Shown piece after piece: positions 1 through 6,738 of a stretch of DNA of 38,916 bases (positions are counted from its first letter, which is position 1; each line of letters starts with the position of its first letter). The position numbers and the translations under genes are program-made. The stretch lies in assembly GCA_017558825.1 (NCBI GenBank), contig JAFYTO010000004.1, positions 1 to 38,916 on the forward strand, written 5' to 3'. Below the pieces are notes generated by a model. That model saw nothing but the letters and a program-made list of their open reading frames with translations, was not told the origin of the DNA and did no database searches. The stretch is from Clostridia bacterium. GTDB lineage: Bacteria > Bacillota > Clostridia > Christensenellales > Borkfalkiaceae.

Positions 1-121
1 ACAAGTGTCGGTAGGCCAAAGGCTCTTCCAGACTGCGTGCATAGCACTTGTCGGCTTTGGCTACAAACAGTTCACCGAACTGTTTGCTTAACGCGTCGCC
101 CCAACTGAGCCACACCAGCAT
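1..121 (-). CDS. Repeat-encoded small ORF, copy 1 (partial at window edge)
   Basis: Minus-strand frame with an ATG at 121-119, open for 40 codons to the window edge. It begins MLVWLSWGDALSKQFGELF and then runs through a Cys/Tyr and LEEPLAYRH segment. No Shine-Dalgarno sequence is visible upstream, and codon choice (CTG, GCC, GAC, CGC) is unlike that of the neighbouring genes. Function is unknown. It may be a real small protein or an accidental open frame inside a structured repeat. Confidence 0.35.
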   Translation of the reverse strand, partial: MLVWLSWGDALSKQFGELFVAKADKCYARSLEEPLAYRHL

Positions 122-150
122 TATAGTTATTAAATTGTTTACACACCTGC

Positions 151-288
151 TTAAAGTTTAAAAATATACAGGTGTCGGTAGGCCAAAGGCTCTTCCAGAC
201 TGCGTGCATAGCACTTGTCGGCTTTGGCTACAAACAGTTCACAGAACTGTTTGCTTAACGCATCGCCCCAACTGAGCCACACCAGCAT
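151..288 (-). CDS. Repeat-encoded small ORF, copy 2 (45 aa)
   Basis: Same minus-strand frame as in the flanking units, ATG at 288-286, ending TAA in the spacer at 153-151. Compared with copy 3 the unit carries three base changes. Two are silent (GAC to GAT, TTG to CTG) and one changes Gly to Cys at residue 16. The C-terminal five residues (YIFKL) come from the spacer. No ribosome-binding site is obvious. The frame is conserved between copies, but three differences are too few to prove selection. Confidence 0.4.
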   Translation of the reverse strand: MLVWLSWGDALSKQFCELFVAKADKCYARSLEEPLAYRHLYIFKL

Positions 289-317
289 TATAGTTATTAA
301 ATTGTTTACACGCCTGC

Positions 318-455
318 TTAAAGTTTAAAAAAATACAAGTGTCGGTAGGCCAAAGGCTCTTCCAGACTGCGTGCATAGCACTTGTCGGCTTTGGCTACAA
401 ACAGTTCACCGAACTGTTTGCTTAACGCGTCGCCCCAACTGAGCCACACCAGCAC
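318..455 (-). CDS. Repeat-encoded small ORF, copy 3 (45 aa, GTG start)
   Basis: The copy nearest hrcA. The sequence preceding this unit on the minus strand differs from the spacers, so the start codon is GTG (455-453) instead of ATG. The frame ends TAA at 320-318 with a C-terminus of YFFKL. Otherwise it is identical in protein sequence to what is visible of copy 1. No domain is recognised and no ribosome-binding site is seen. Confidence 0.35.
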   Translation of the reverse strand: MLVWLSWGDALSKQFGELFVAKADKCYARSLEEPLAYRHLYFFKL

Positions 456-579
456 TTACTAGTATTTTAACGTAAACTTATTATACAACATAATATTTAA
501 AAATTCAAGCGTTTTTAAATGCTAAAAAACAAATAATTTTTTTAGGTTAAAAATATTTAAAAAAATAAGTCAAAATCTA

Positions 580-608
580 TTGACAAATTGTTTTTTTGGT
601 TGTACAAT
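580..608 (+). promoter_or_regulatory. Sigma-A promoter of the hrcA-dnaJ operon
   Basis: TTGACA at 580-585 and TACAAT at 603-608 with a 17-bp spacer. The predicted start point is near 615, placing the CIRCE operator in the earliest transcribed region. The AT-rich stretch 455-579 upstream holds nothing else I can assign. Confidence 0.9.
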
Positions 609-619
609 TTAAGTGAAAA

Positions 620-646
620 TTAGCACTCAAGCAAAAAGAGTGCTAA
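620..646 (+). promoter_or_regulatory. CIRCE operator (HrcA binding site)
   Basis: A perfect match to the CIRCE inverted repeat: TTAGCACTC at 620-628, a 9-nt spacer, and GAGTGCTAA at 638-646. It lies just downstream of the -10 box and upstream of hrcA. By established knowledge, HrcA binds this element and represses the operon until heat or misfolded protein occupies GroE. The operon is therefore predicted to be autoregulated by its first gene. Confidence 0.97.
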
Positions 647-662
647 CAGTCAAAGGGTTGGT

Positions 663-1694
663 TTGCTAAATATGGAATTAAGCGAAAGAAAAAAGAAAAT
701 ACTTCAAATCGTTGTTGATGACTATATTGATACTGCCGTTCCCGTTTCATCAAAAGCGATAACGGAAAAATATATGTCTAGCATTAGTTCTGCTACGGTA
801 AGAGCGGAACTTTCCGCGCTTGAAGAGCTTGGTTATTTAACGCAACTTCACACTTCTTCAGGTAGAGTTCCATCGCCAGATGCGTACAAATTATACGTTT
901 CTGAACTTATGATTAAAGACAAGTTGACGGCAAAGGAACTTAACTATATTAAAAGTATATTCCTTGAAAAAACTGATAATATAGAAAGCGTTTTAAAAAA
1001 TGCGGTTAAAGTAATTAGTGAACTTACAGATTACACGTCTGTTGGCGTTCACTCTAAGGGAGAGGACGATAAGTTCCGTCAAATTAAATTTTTCCGTTTT
1101 AAACCTGAAACAGCTCTTGTTTTAATTGTTACAGACGTTAAGCTATTAAAAGACAATTATATTTCTATTCCTCCGTCTATGACTGACGAGCAATTAGAAG
1201 AAGCAAGTTCACTTATAAATAAACTTTTTTCTGGCAAAACTTTTAAAGAGATTTGCAAAATTGAACTTGATTTTAACGAAAGTTTTATTGGATATAAAAC
1301 TATATTTATTAACGTTATTGAGGCTCTTAAAACTTACTTTGCCGAAGATGAACAATCAGTTTTAATGGAAGGGGAAGACAAGTTCTTAAAACACGCCGAG
1401 TATGCAGACGTTAATAGGATTAAGGAATTTTTATCCGTTGTTACTAAAAAAGAAAAAGTGTTTAGCATTTTAACCGAGGACAATAAAGATATTAAATTCA
1501 ACGTTAAAATTGGCATAGATGATGACGGCGCAATTCCAAAAGACTGTTCCGTAGTTTCCGCAACGTATTCGGTAAACGGAAATAAAATTGGAACTTACGG
1601 CGTTATAGGCCCTGCGCGTATGGACTATCAAAAGGTGGTTGCCGTACTTGAAAACGTAGGCAAAATTTTAGAAAGTATTTTGGCAGGTAGATAG
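663..1694 (+). CDS. hrcA: Heat-inducible transcription repressor HrcA
   Basis: DNA-binding repressor of class I heat-shock genes acting on the CIRCE element just upstream. Residues about 5-75 form the winged-helix domain (ERKKKILQIVVDDYI, then a helix-turn-helix segment ending SSGRVPSPDAY). The rest is the GAF-like and dimerisation region, ending in the typical KILESILAGR tail. Length (343 aa) is normal for the family. The start is ambiguous: TTG at 663 sits 5 nt after AAAGGG, while ATG at 672 gives the N-terminus most like relatives (MELSERKKK). Only 2 nt separate it from grpE. It ends in TAG, showing that TAG is a normal stop in this genome. Confidence 0.96.
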   Translation: MLNMELSERKKKILQIVVDDYIDTAVPVSSKAITEKYMSSISSATVRAELSALEELGYLTQLHTSSGRVPSPDAYKLYVSELMIKDKLTAKELNYIKSIFLEKTDNIESVLKNAVKVISELTDYTSVGVHSKGEDDKFRQIKFFRFKPETALVLIVTDVKLLKDNYISIPPSMTDEQLEEASSLINKLFSGKTFKEICKIELDFNESFIGYKTIFINVIEALKTYFAEDEQSVLMEGEDKFLKHAEYADVNRIKEFLSVVTKKEKVFSILTEDNKDIKFNVKIGIDDDGAIPKDCSVVSATYSVNGNKIGTYGVIGPARMDYQKVVAVLENVGKILESILAGR

Positions 1695-1696
1695 AA

Positions 1697-2239
1697 ATGA
1701 GCGAAAAAGAAAACGTAGTAGAAACTGAGGCAGTAGAAGAAAGCAAGGCTTCAAAAAAAGTAAATGCAAAACAACTTTTAAAAGAAAACGAAGATTTAAA
1801 AGCTCAAATAGAAGCTTTAAAAAAGGAAAGTTTATCTTATAAAGACAGTTGGGTTAGAACTGCTGCAGATTTTGACAATTTTAGAAAAAGAAATCAAGAA
1901 ACACGCATAAACGCATATAAAGAAGGGAAATTTGATTTAGCCACAAAACTTTTAATTATTGGCGACAATTTAGAAAGCGCACTTTTAATGAATTTAGATG
2001 AAAAAACTAAGGAAGGTTTAAAAATGTTAGCGCGCCAATTTAAAGAGGCTTTAGAAGCGGAAGGTTTTGTTGAAATTAACCCCGTTGGCGAAGTTTTTGA
2101 CCCTAACACTCAAGAGGCAATTATGCAAGTTCCTAAGGGTGAAGGGGAAGTTGAAGGCACTGTAAAGCAAGTATTTAAAAAGGGCTATAAGTGCGGTGAA
2201 AAGGTAATTAGATATGCTCAAGTTGTAGTTATAGGATAA
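1697..2239 (+). CDS. grpE: Nucleotide exchange factor GrpE
   Basis: Co-chaperone that releases ADP from DnaK. Residues about 20-60 are a charged coiled coil. These are followed by the characteristic RTAADFDNFRKR segment and a C-terminal beta domain with GEVFDPNTQEAIMQVP and a VIRYAQVVV end. The 180-aa length is normal. It begins 2 nt after the hrcA stop, suggesting translational coupling, with only a weak AGGTAG ribosome site inside the end of hrcA. It lies second in the CIRCE-controlled operon, directly before its partner dnaK. Confidence 0.97.
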   Translation: MSEKENVVETEAVEESKASKKVNAKQLLKENEDLKAQIEALKKESLSYKDSWVRTAADFDNFRKRNQETRINAYKEGKFDLATKLLIIGDNLESALLMNLDEKTKEGLKMLARQFKEALEAEGFVEINPVGEVFDPNTQEAIMQVPKGEGEVEGTVKQVFKKGYKCGEKVIRYAQVVVIG

Positions 2240-2278
2240 CGTGCATATTAATATATAAAAATTAAAGGAGATATAATT

Positions 2279-4075
2279 ATGAGTAAAATTATTGGTATAG
2301 ATTTAGGTACAACAAACTCTTGTGTTGCAGTTATGGAGGGTGGTGAACCTGTTGTTATTACTAACGCTGAAGGCGCTAGAACTACTCCATCTGTAGTAGG
2401 TTTTCAAAAAGACGGTGAAAGACTTGTTGGTCAAGTAGCTAAAAGACAAGCGGTTGCTAATAGTGATAGAACCGTTATATCTATTAAAAGGCATATGGGT
2501 AGCGACTATAAACTCGCTATTGATGATAAAAAGTATTCACCACAAGAAATTTCAGCAATGATTTTAGCAAAACTTAAAAAAGATGCTGAAGCTTATCTTG
2601 GTGAAACTGTTAAAGATGCAGTTATTACTTGCCCTGCATACTTCAACGATGCTCAACGTCAAGCAACTAAAGATGCTGGTAAAATTGCAGGTTTAAACGT
2701 TCTTCGTGTTATAAACGAACCAACTGCAGCGGCTCTTGCTTATGGTCTTGATAAAGATACTACTTCACACAAAGTTATTATTTACGACCTTGGTGGTGGC
2801 ACGTTTGACGTTTCCATTTTAGATATTGGTGACGGTGTATTTGAAGTTTTGGCAACTAATGGTAACTGCTTCTTAGGCGGTGACGACTTTGATAAAAAGA
2901 TTATGGACTACTTAGTTGACGACTTTAAGGCTAAAGAAGGCATTGACTTATCTAAAGATAAAATGGCAATGCAACGTTTAAAAGAAGCTGCTGAAAAGGC
3001 AAAAATTGAACTTTCAAGTATGTCTAACACAAACGTTAACTTGCCGTTCATTACAGCTGATGCTAACGGCCCTAAACACCTTGACGTAACTCTTACAAGA
3101 CAAAAATTTGATGCTTTAACAAGCGATTTAGTTGAAAAGACTATTGAACCTCTTACAAAAGCAATGGCAGACGCAGGCCTTTCTTACGGCGATATTGCAA
3201 AAGTAATTTTAGTTGGCGGTTCAACTAGAATTCCAGCCGTTGTTGAAAGAGTTAAACAAGTTACAGGCAAAGAACCATTTAAGGGCATTAACCCAGATGA
3301 GTGCGTTGCTATTGGTGCGGCTATTCAAGGCGGTGTATTAAGCGGTGAAGTTAAAGACGTATTACTTTTAGACGTAACTCCATTAACGCTTGGTATTGAA
3401 ACTTTAGGCGGTGTTTGCACTCCACTTATTGAAAGAAATACTACTATTCCTGCTAAAAAATCACAAGTATTCTCAACTGCAGTTGACAATCAACCAGAAG
3501 TTACAATTCACGTTTTACAAGGCGAAAGAAAATTTGCTAAAGATAATAAAACTCTTGGACAATTTAACTTAACTGGTATTGCTCCTGCTCCACGCGGAAT
3601 TCCACAAATTGAAGTTACTTTTGATATTGACGCAAACGGTATAGTTCACGTTACTGCAAAAGACCTTGGCACTCAAAAATCTGCAGATATTACTATTACT
3701 TCTTCAACAAACCTTTCTGAAGAAGAAATTAATAAGGCTGTTAAAGAAGCTGAACAATATGCTGAAGAAGACAAGAAGAGAAAAGAAGCAGTTGACAATA
3801 GAAACGCTTTAGATGGTATGATTTTCCAAATGGAAAAAGCGCTTAAAGAAAATGGCGACAAACTTCCTGAAGAAGATAAGGCTAAACTTGAAGACCTTAT
3901 TAAAGAAGCAAAAGTTGAACTTGAATCTAACGATGATGCTCGTATTAAAGCAGCAACTGAAAAACTTTCAAATGATGCTCAAGCAATTTTTGCTAAATTA
4001 TATCAACAAGCAGGCGGCGCTCCTAACCCAGAAAGTAATGACTCTACTGACGGCGACACTGAATTCCACCAATAA
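2279..4075 (+). CDS. dnaK: Chaperone DnaK (Hsp70)
   Basis: ATP-dependent cytoplasmic chaperone. The nucleotide-binding domain shows [32 protein letters not shown] and [11 protein letters not shown]. The interdomain linker is [13 protein letters not shown], followed by the substrate-binding beta sandwich and helical lid. Between the KRHMG and SPQEIS segments the protein lacks the insert found in Gram-negative DnaK, consistent with a Firmicute. It is 598 aa long, slightly short. The C-terminus is DGDTEFHQ instead of the more usual EEVDK-like end. A strong AAAGGAG ribosome site precedes the ATG. Confidence 0.98.
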   Translation: MSKIIGIDLGTTNSCVAVMEGGEPVVITNAEGARTTPSVVGFQKDGERLVGQVAKRQAVANSDRTVISIKRHMGSDYKLAIDDKKYSPQEISAMILAKLKKDAEAYLGETVKDAVITCPAYFNDAQRQATKDAGKIAGLNVLRVINEPTAAALAYGLDKDTTSHKVIIYDLGGGTFDVSILDIGDGVFEVLATNGNCFLGGDDFDKKIMDYLVDDFKAKEGIDLSKDKMAMQRLKEAAEKAKIELSSMSNTNVNLPFITADANGPKHLDVTLTRQKFDALTSDLVEKTIEPLTKAMADAGLSYGDIAKVILVGGSTRIPAVVERVKQVTGKEPFKGINPDECVAIGAAIQGGVLSGEVKDVLLLDVTPLTLGIETLGGVCTPLIERNTTIPAKKSQVFSTAVDNQPEVTIHVLQGERKFAKDNKTLGQFNLTGIAPAPRGIPQIEVTFDIDANGIVHVTAKDLGTQKSADITITSSTNLSEEEINKAVKEAEQYAEEDKKRKEAVDNRNALDGMIFQMEKALKENGDKLPEEDKAKLEDLIKEAKVELESNDDARIKAATEKLSNDAQAIFAKLYQQAGGAPNPESNDSTDGDTEFHQ

Positions 4076-4084
4076 AAAAATAAA

Positions 4085-4112
4085 AAGTGAAGGGCTGTTT
4101 TGCCCTTCACTT
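4085..4112 (+). terminator. dnaK-dnaJ intergenic hairpin (partial terminator or processing site)
   Basis: Perfect 11-bp stem AAGTGAAGGGC/GCCCTTCACTT with a TGTTTT loop, just after the dnaK stop. It lacks a good T-run, so it more likely attenuates transcription or stabilises the upstream mRNA, lowering dnaJ relative to dnaK. dnaJ has no separate promoter that I can see. Confidence 0.75.
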
Positions 4113-4139
4113 ACTTAACTTTATTAAAAGGTTATAAAT

Positions 4140-5270
4140 ATGGCAAATTACTACGATATTTTAGGCGTTAAAAAAGACGCCACGCAAGATGAAATTAAAA
4201 GTGCATATAGAAAACTAGTAAAGCAATATCACCCAGATTTGCATCCGGGCGATGCTAATTGTGCTGCCAAATTTAAAGAAGTTAATGAAGCTAACGAGGT
4301 CTTATCTGACCCACAAAAACGCAGACAATACGACTACGAGCAAGAACATCCAAATATGGGTGGCTTTAATTTTGGTGGAGACGGTGGCTTTGGCGGCTTT
4401 GGTGATATTTTTGGCGACATATTCAGCCAGTTTACGGGCGGTGGAGCTACATATAGCGAGCAAAACAAAAAAGGGCAAGACGTAACGCTAGAAGTTGAAC
4501 TTTCATTTTTAGACGCTGCTAAAGGCTGTACGCGTGATATAACTTACACACGCAAAGAGCCTTGTGAAAAGTGTAAGAGCACAGGTGCAAAAAACGGCAC
4601 TCAATACTCAACTTGTCAAAACTGTAAAGGTAGCGGTCAAGTTCAATATATGTCGGGCGGTGGAATTTTCCGTTCTATTAGCGTTAAAGCGTGCCCAGAG
4701 TGTAGCGGTACAGGCAAAAAGATTATTGAAAAGTGTGATGCTTGTCAAGGTAGGGGATACAACAAAAAGTCTACTACCGTAACGTTAGAAATACCTGCTG
4801 GAGCAGATACGAATTCGTATATGAAAAAGCGCGCTTACGGCGATGCTTCAACTCTTGGCGGAGAGGCTGGCGATTTAATTGTTGTGTTTAAAGTTTTACC
4901 ACATAAAATTTTTAAGCGCAAAAATTACGACCTTTATATTGAGCTTCCTATTTCTTATAAAACGGCAGTATTAGGTGCAAAAGTTAAAATACCTACGCTT
5001 GAAGAAACTATTGATTTTACAATTCCAGAAGGAACTCAAAGCGGCAAAACGTTTATTTTGCGTGGTAAAGGCATTAAAACAAAACGTGTTGTTGGCGATA
5101 TGTACGTTACTGTTACCATTGAAGTTCCAACAAGGCTTTCACGCGGGCAAAGAAAGAATATTGAAGATTTTGATGAAAGTATTGACGTTAAGCAATATGA
5201 AAAACTTAAAAAGTTTGACGTTGATATGAAGTCGCTTTACGGCACAACTTATTATAAAAATGAAAAATAA
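4140..5270 (+). CDS. dnaJ: Chaperone DnaJ (Hsp40)
   Basis: J-domain co-chaperone stimulating DnaK ATPase. The N-terminal J domain contains YHPDLHPGD with the essential HPD. A Gly/Phe-rich linker (FNFGGDGGFGGFGDIFGDIF) follows. The zinc-binding region has all four CxxCxGxG-type repeats: CEKCKSTG, CQNCKGSG, CPECSGTG and CDACQGRG. The C-terminal substrate-binding domains include LPHKIFKRKNYDLY. Its length, 376 aa, is typical for a type I DnaJ. It is the last gene of the heat-shock operon and is followed by a strong terminator. Confidence 0.98.
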   Translation: MANYYDILGVKKDATQDEIKSAYRKLVKQYHPDLHPGDANCAAKFKEVNEANEVLSDPQKRRQYDYEQEHPNMGGFNFGGDGGFGGFGDIFGDIFSQFTGGGATYSEQNKKGQDVTLEVELSFLDAAKGCTRDITYTRKEPCEKCKSTGAKNGTQYSTCQNCKGSGQVQYMSGGGIFRSISVKACPECSGTGKKIIEKCDACQGRGYNKKSTTVTLEIPAGADTNSYMKKRAYGDASTLGGEAGDLIVVFKVLPHKIFKRKNYDLYIELPISYKTAVLGAKVKIPTLEETIDFTIPEGTQSGKTFILRGKGIKTKRVVGDMYVTVTIEVPTRLSRGQRKNIEDFDESIDVKQYEKLKKFDVDMKSLYGTTYYKNEK

Positions 5271-5277
5271 ATAAACA

Positions 5278-5308
5278 AAAACGCAAGACAAAACCTTGCG
5301 TTTTTTTT
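5278..5308. terminator. Bidirectional terminator between dnaJ and the lipoprotein gene
   Basis: Stem AAAACGCAAG/CTTGCGTTTT with a 7-nt loop, then an eight-T run (5301-5308). On the minus strand the A-run before the stem gives a T-run too, so it can serve the convergent lipoprotein gene. Confidence 0.9.
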
Positions 5309-5654
5309 ATCTTGTTGCGTCTAGCACTTTTTTAGCAACACGAGATGTAACTTTGGCATAATATGCTGCTTCAACGTCATTCATTTCTTCATTGCCTATT
5401 TTGTTAAATTTGGCAGAGATTTCATTTGCTCTATTTAAGATGTCTAAATAATCGTCTAACATATCATAAGGGTTGCCAGCCTCTTTATATTCAATCATGA
5501 ATTCGCAATATTCATCATAAAACTCTTCATAACTATCCATTGCTTCTTTGAATTCTGGGCGCATTCCAGTTGAAGTTGTGCATGCAACTAAAGTAAACAA
5601 CGTTGTGATAATAAGTAATATAGAAACAATAATTTTTTTAGATAAAGTATACAT
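5307..5654 (-). CDS. Small lipoprotein, DUF6591-like
   Basis: A 115-aa exported lipoprotein. A signal peptide (residues about 5-25, IIVSILLIITTLFTLVAC) ends in an LVAC lipobox with lipidated Cys26. The mature part has a repeated charged helical pattern (MRPEFKEAMDSYEEFYDEY) that I recall from the DUF6591 family of clostridial lipoproteins. That family link is from memory and its function is unknown. A strong AAAGGAGG ribosome site precedes the ATG. It is divergent from the XRE regulator and its promoter carries a putative operator, so it is probably the regulator's target. Confidence 0.85.
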   Translation of the reverse strand: MYTLSKKIIVSILLIITTLFTLVACTTSTGMRPEFKEAMDSYEEFYDEYCEFMIEYKEAGNPYDMLDDYLDILNRANEISAKFNKIGNEEMNDVEAAYYAKVTSRVAKKVLDATR

Positions 5655-5682
5655 AATAACCTCCTTTTACTTTATTAAATAA

Positions 5683-5712
5683 ATTATAAATCGCATAATA
5701 TACGATTGTCAA
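5683..5712 (-). promoter_or_regulatory. Promoter of the lipoprotein gene
   Basis: On the minus strand TTGACA (5712-5707) and TATAAT (5688-5683) are separated by 18 bp. The spacer is occupied by the first palindromic operator-like site, so a bound repressor would block RNA polymerase directly. Confidence 0.85.
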
Positions 5713-5735
5713 GCATTTTATCGCATAATGTGCGA
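5691..5735. promoter_or_regulatory. Paired operator-like palindromes between lipoprotein and XRE genes
   Basis: Two related 15-bp sites: TCGCATAATATACGA at 5691-5705 and TCGCATAATGTGCGA at 5721-5735, the second a perfect TCGCA/TGCGA palindrome. They start exactly 30 bp apart, about three helical turns. The first fills the -35/-10 spacer of the lipoprotein promoter and the second lies upstream of it, near the start region of the XRE gene. They are inferred to be binding sites of the adjacent XRE protein. Confidence 0.7.
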
Positions 5736-5770
5736 TATTGTACGTAGAATATGTTTGGAGGTAACTATAT

Positions 5771-5983
5771 ATGGAATTGGGTAAAATTCAAATTAGGCTA
5801 CGTGAATGTATTAGGCAATCTTGCTTATCGCAAAAGGAAATAGCATTGCAAATAGGGGTTTCGGCTCAAACGGTATCTAAATATATGAAAGAAAATATTT
5901 TTCCAGCTTTAGATACTCTTGCTAAATTGTGTAAAGTTTTAGATGTAAAATCTGACTATATTTTAGGACTTTGTGATTATTAA
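5771..5983 (+). CDS. XRE-family (Cro/CI-type) HTH transcriptional regulator
   Basis: A 70-aa protein consisting almost wholly of one helix-turn-helix domain: LSQKEIALQIGVSAQTVSKY supplies the helix-turn-helix and PALDTLAKLCKVLDVKSDYI the trailing helices of an XRE domain. There is no sensory or dimerisation extension. GGAGG lies 9 nt before the ATG. It is divergent from the lipoprotein gene, with two palindromes in the shared control region, suggesting autoregulation and control of the lipoprotein. A terminator follows immediately, so it is monocistronic. Confidence 0.92.
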   Translation: MELGKIQIRLRECIRQSCLSQKEIALQIGVSAQTVSKYMKENIFPALDTLAKLCKVLDVKSDYILGLCDY

Positions 5984-5987
5984 TAGT

Positions 5988-6018
5988 AAAATGCAAGCTA
6001 AACAGCTTGCATTTTTTA
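5988..6018 (+). terminator. Terminator after the XRE regulator
   Basis: Stem AAATGCAAGCT/AGCTTGCATTT with a 4-nt loop (AAAC), then a T-run. It follows the stop codon by a few bases. Confidence 0.9.
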
Positions 6019-6115
6019 TACCTTTGAGAAGGTTAGAGACGTAACATATTCTATACAAAAGGTAAAAATAAATTGTAAGGGGAAATTTTAAAACTTTGCA
6101 AAAAAATTCTATTGC

Positions 6116-6144
6116 GTATTATTTTTTTATTTTTGAAAATAATA
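6116..6144 (+). promoter_or_regulatory. Possible sigma-F/sigma-G forespore promoter for spoVAC
   Basis: GTATT at 6116-6120 and GAAAATAATA at 6135-6144 resemble the GYWTA and GgnnAnAnTw elements of forespore sigma promoters, with a 14-bp spacer against the usual 15. In Bacillus spoVA genes depend on sigma-G, so the position fits. The region is very AT-rich and chance matches are easy. Nothing else is recognised in 6019-6149. Confidence 0.35.
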
Positions 6145-6149
6145 ATGTT

Positions 6150-6245
6150 ATGAAAAATCATAAAAATTTTTATAGCGAAGAAGAAAAGTCTATTATTTCT
6201 AAAGAAGTTTTAGTAAAGGTAGGTAGTAATGACAGGCAAAAATAA
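6150..6245 (+). CDS. Possible leader peptide overlapping spoVAC (31 aa)
   Basis: A short frame, MKNHKNFYSEEEKSIISKEV and onward to residue 31, whose TAA overlaps the start of spoVAC by 17 nt in another frame. It has no clear ribosome-binding site. Its 3' part contains the AGGTAGG site used by spoVAC. It could be a coupled upstream peptide or a chance frame. Confidence 0.25.
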   Translation: MKNHKNFYSEEEKSIISKEVLVKVGSNDRQK

Positions 6246-6702
6246 GCAAAACACAAATACGGAATACTTAAATTTAGTTGCATCTATTGCTCCAAAGACA
6301 AACGAGGCAAAAACGTTATTCCACGCTTTTTGGGTAGGAGGCTTAATTTGCTTTATAGGTCAATTCGTTCGTTATATGTTAATGTTTTGGTTTGATTTAT
6401 ATGGAGACGTTTTGGCTGGAGCAACTTCTATTGTTATGATATTTTTAGGCGCGTTTCTTACTGGGCTTGGTGTTTACGATAGAATAGGTAAGTATGCTGG
6501 CGGTGGCTCTATAGTGCCAATAACAGGGTTTGCAAACTCCGTTGTTTCGCCCGCCATGGAATTTAAAAGCGAGGGCTATATTTACGGCTTAGCTGCCAAA
6601 ATGTTCGTTGTGGCAGGTCCAATAATTGTTTTTGGCGTTATAGGTAGTGTAGCAACGGGTCTAATATACTATATATTAGGTTTATTTGGTTTAACGTTTT
6701 AA
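6229..6702 (+). CDS. spoVAC: Stage V sporulation protein AC
   Basis: Integral membrane component of the SpoVA channel, which imports dipicolinic acid into the forespore and releases it at germination. It has about four hydrophobic segments. The family core reads GLGVYDRIGKYAGGGSIVPI, then GFANSVVSPAMEFKSEGYIYG, and next AAKMFVVAGPI. At 157 aa it has the normal length. SpoVAC usually sits with spoVAD and spoVAEB, but here it stands alone, flanked by terminators on both sides. Its partners would have to be elsewhere or missing. A forespore-type promoter is possible upstream. Confidence 0.95.
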   Translation: MTGKNKQNTNTEYLNLVASIAPKTNEAKTLFHAFWVGGLICFIGQFVRYMLMFWFDLYGDVLAGATSIVMIFLGAFLTGLGVYDRIGKYAGGGSIVPITGFANSVVSPAMEFKSEGYIYGLAAKMFVVAGPIIVFGVIGSVATGLIYYILGLFGLTF

Positions 6703-6732
6703 AAAAACTGTGCTAGTTAAAGCACAGTTTTT
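6703..6732. terminator. Bidirectional terminator between spoVAC and the P-type ATPase
   Basis: Stem AAAAACTGTGCT/AGCACAGTTTTT with a 6-nt loop, lying between two convergent genes. A and T tracts on either side let it work in both directions. Confidence 0.88.
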
Positions 6733-6738
6733 AATTTG

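Larger units (their letters stand above)
1..454. repeat. Tandem array of three 120-bp units (period 167 bp)
   Basis: Units lie at 1-120, 168-287 and 335-454 and are separated by two nearly identical 47-bp AT-rich spacers (121-167, 288-334). Units differ at only about three positions. The units are visibly more GC-rich than the surrounding DNA. Each contains an inverted repeat AACAGTTC/GAACTGTT with a 3-nt loop, plus two interleaved inverted pairs, ACAAGTG/CACTTGT and GCCAAAG/CTTTGGC. The array probably continues beyond the left edge. On the minus strand each unit is an open frame, annotated separately. The array ends about 125 bp upstream of the hrcA promoter. Confidence 0.95.

Noticed and set aside
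1..454. tRNA gene in each repeat (minus strand reads GCTGGTGTGGCTCAGTTGG, like a tRNA 5' end)
   Set aside because: The D stem cannot close (no GAGC), there is no anticodon arm or matching 3' acceptor half in the unit, and no CCA. At most it is a chance or ancestral resemblance.
1..454. CRISPR array
   Set aside because: Units are 120 bp and the 47-bp spacers are nearly identical to one another, the opposite of a CRISPR array.
3852..4118. Open frame overlapping the end of dnaK
   Set aside because: It lies in a shifted frame of a perfectly conserved gene, with Lys/Leu/Asn-rich composition typical of shadow frames.
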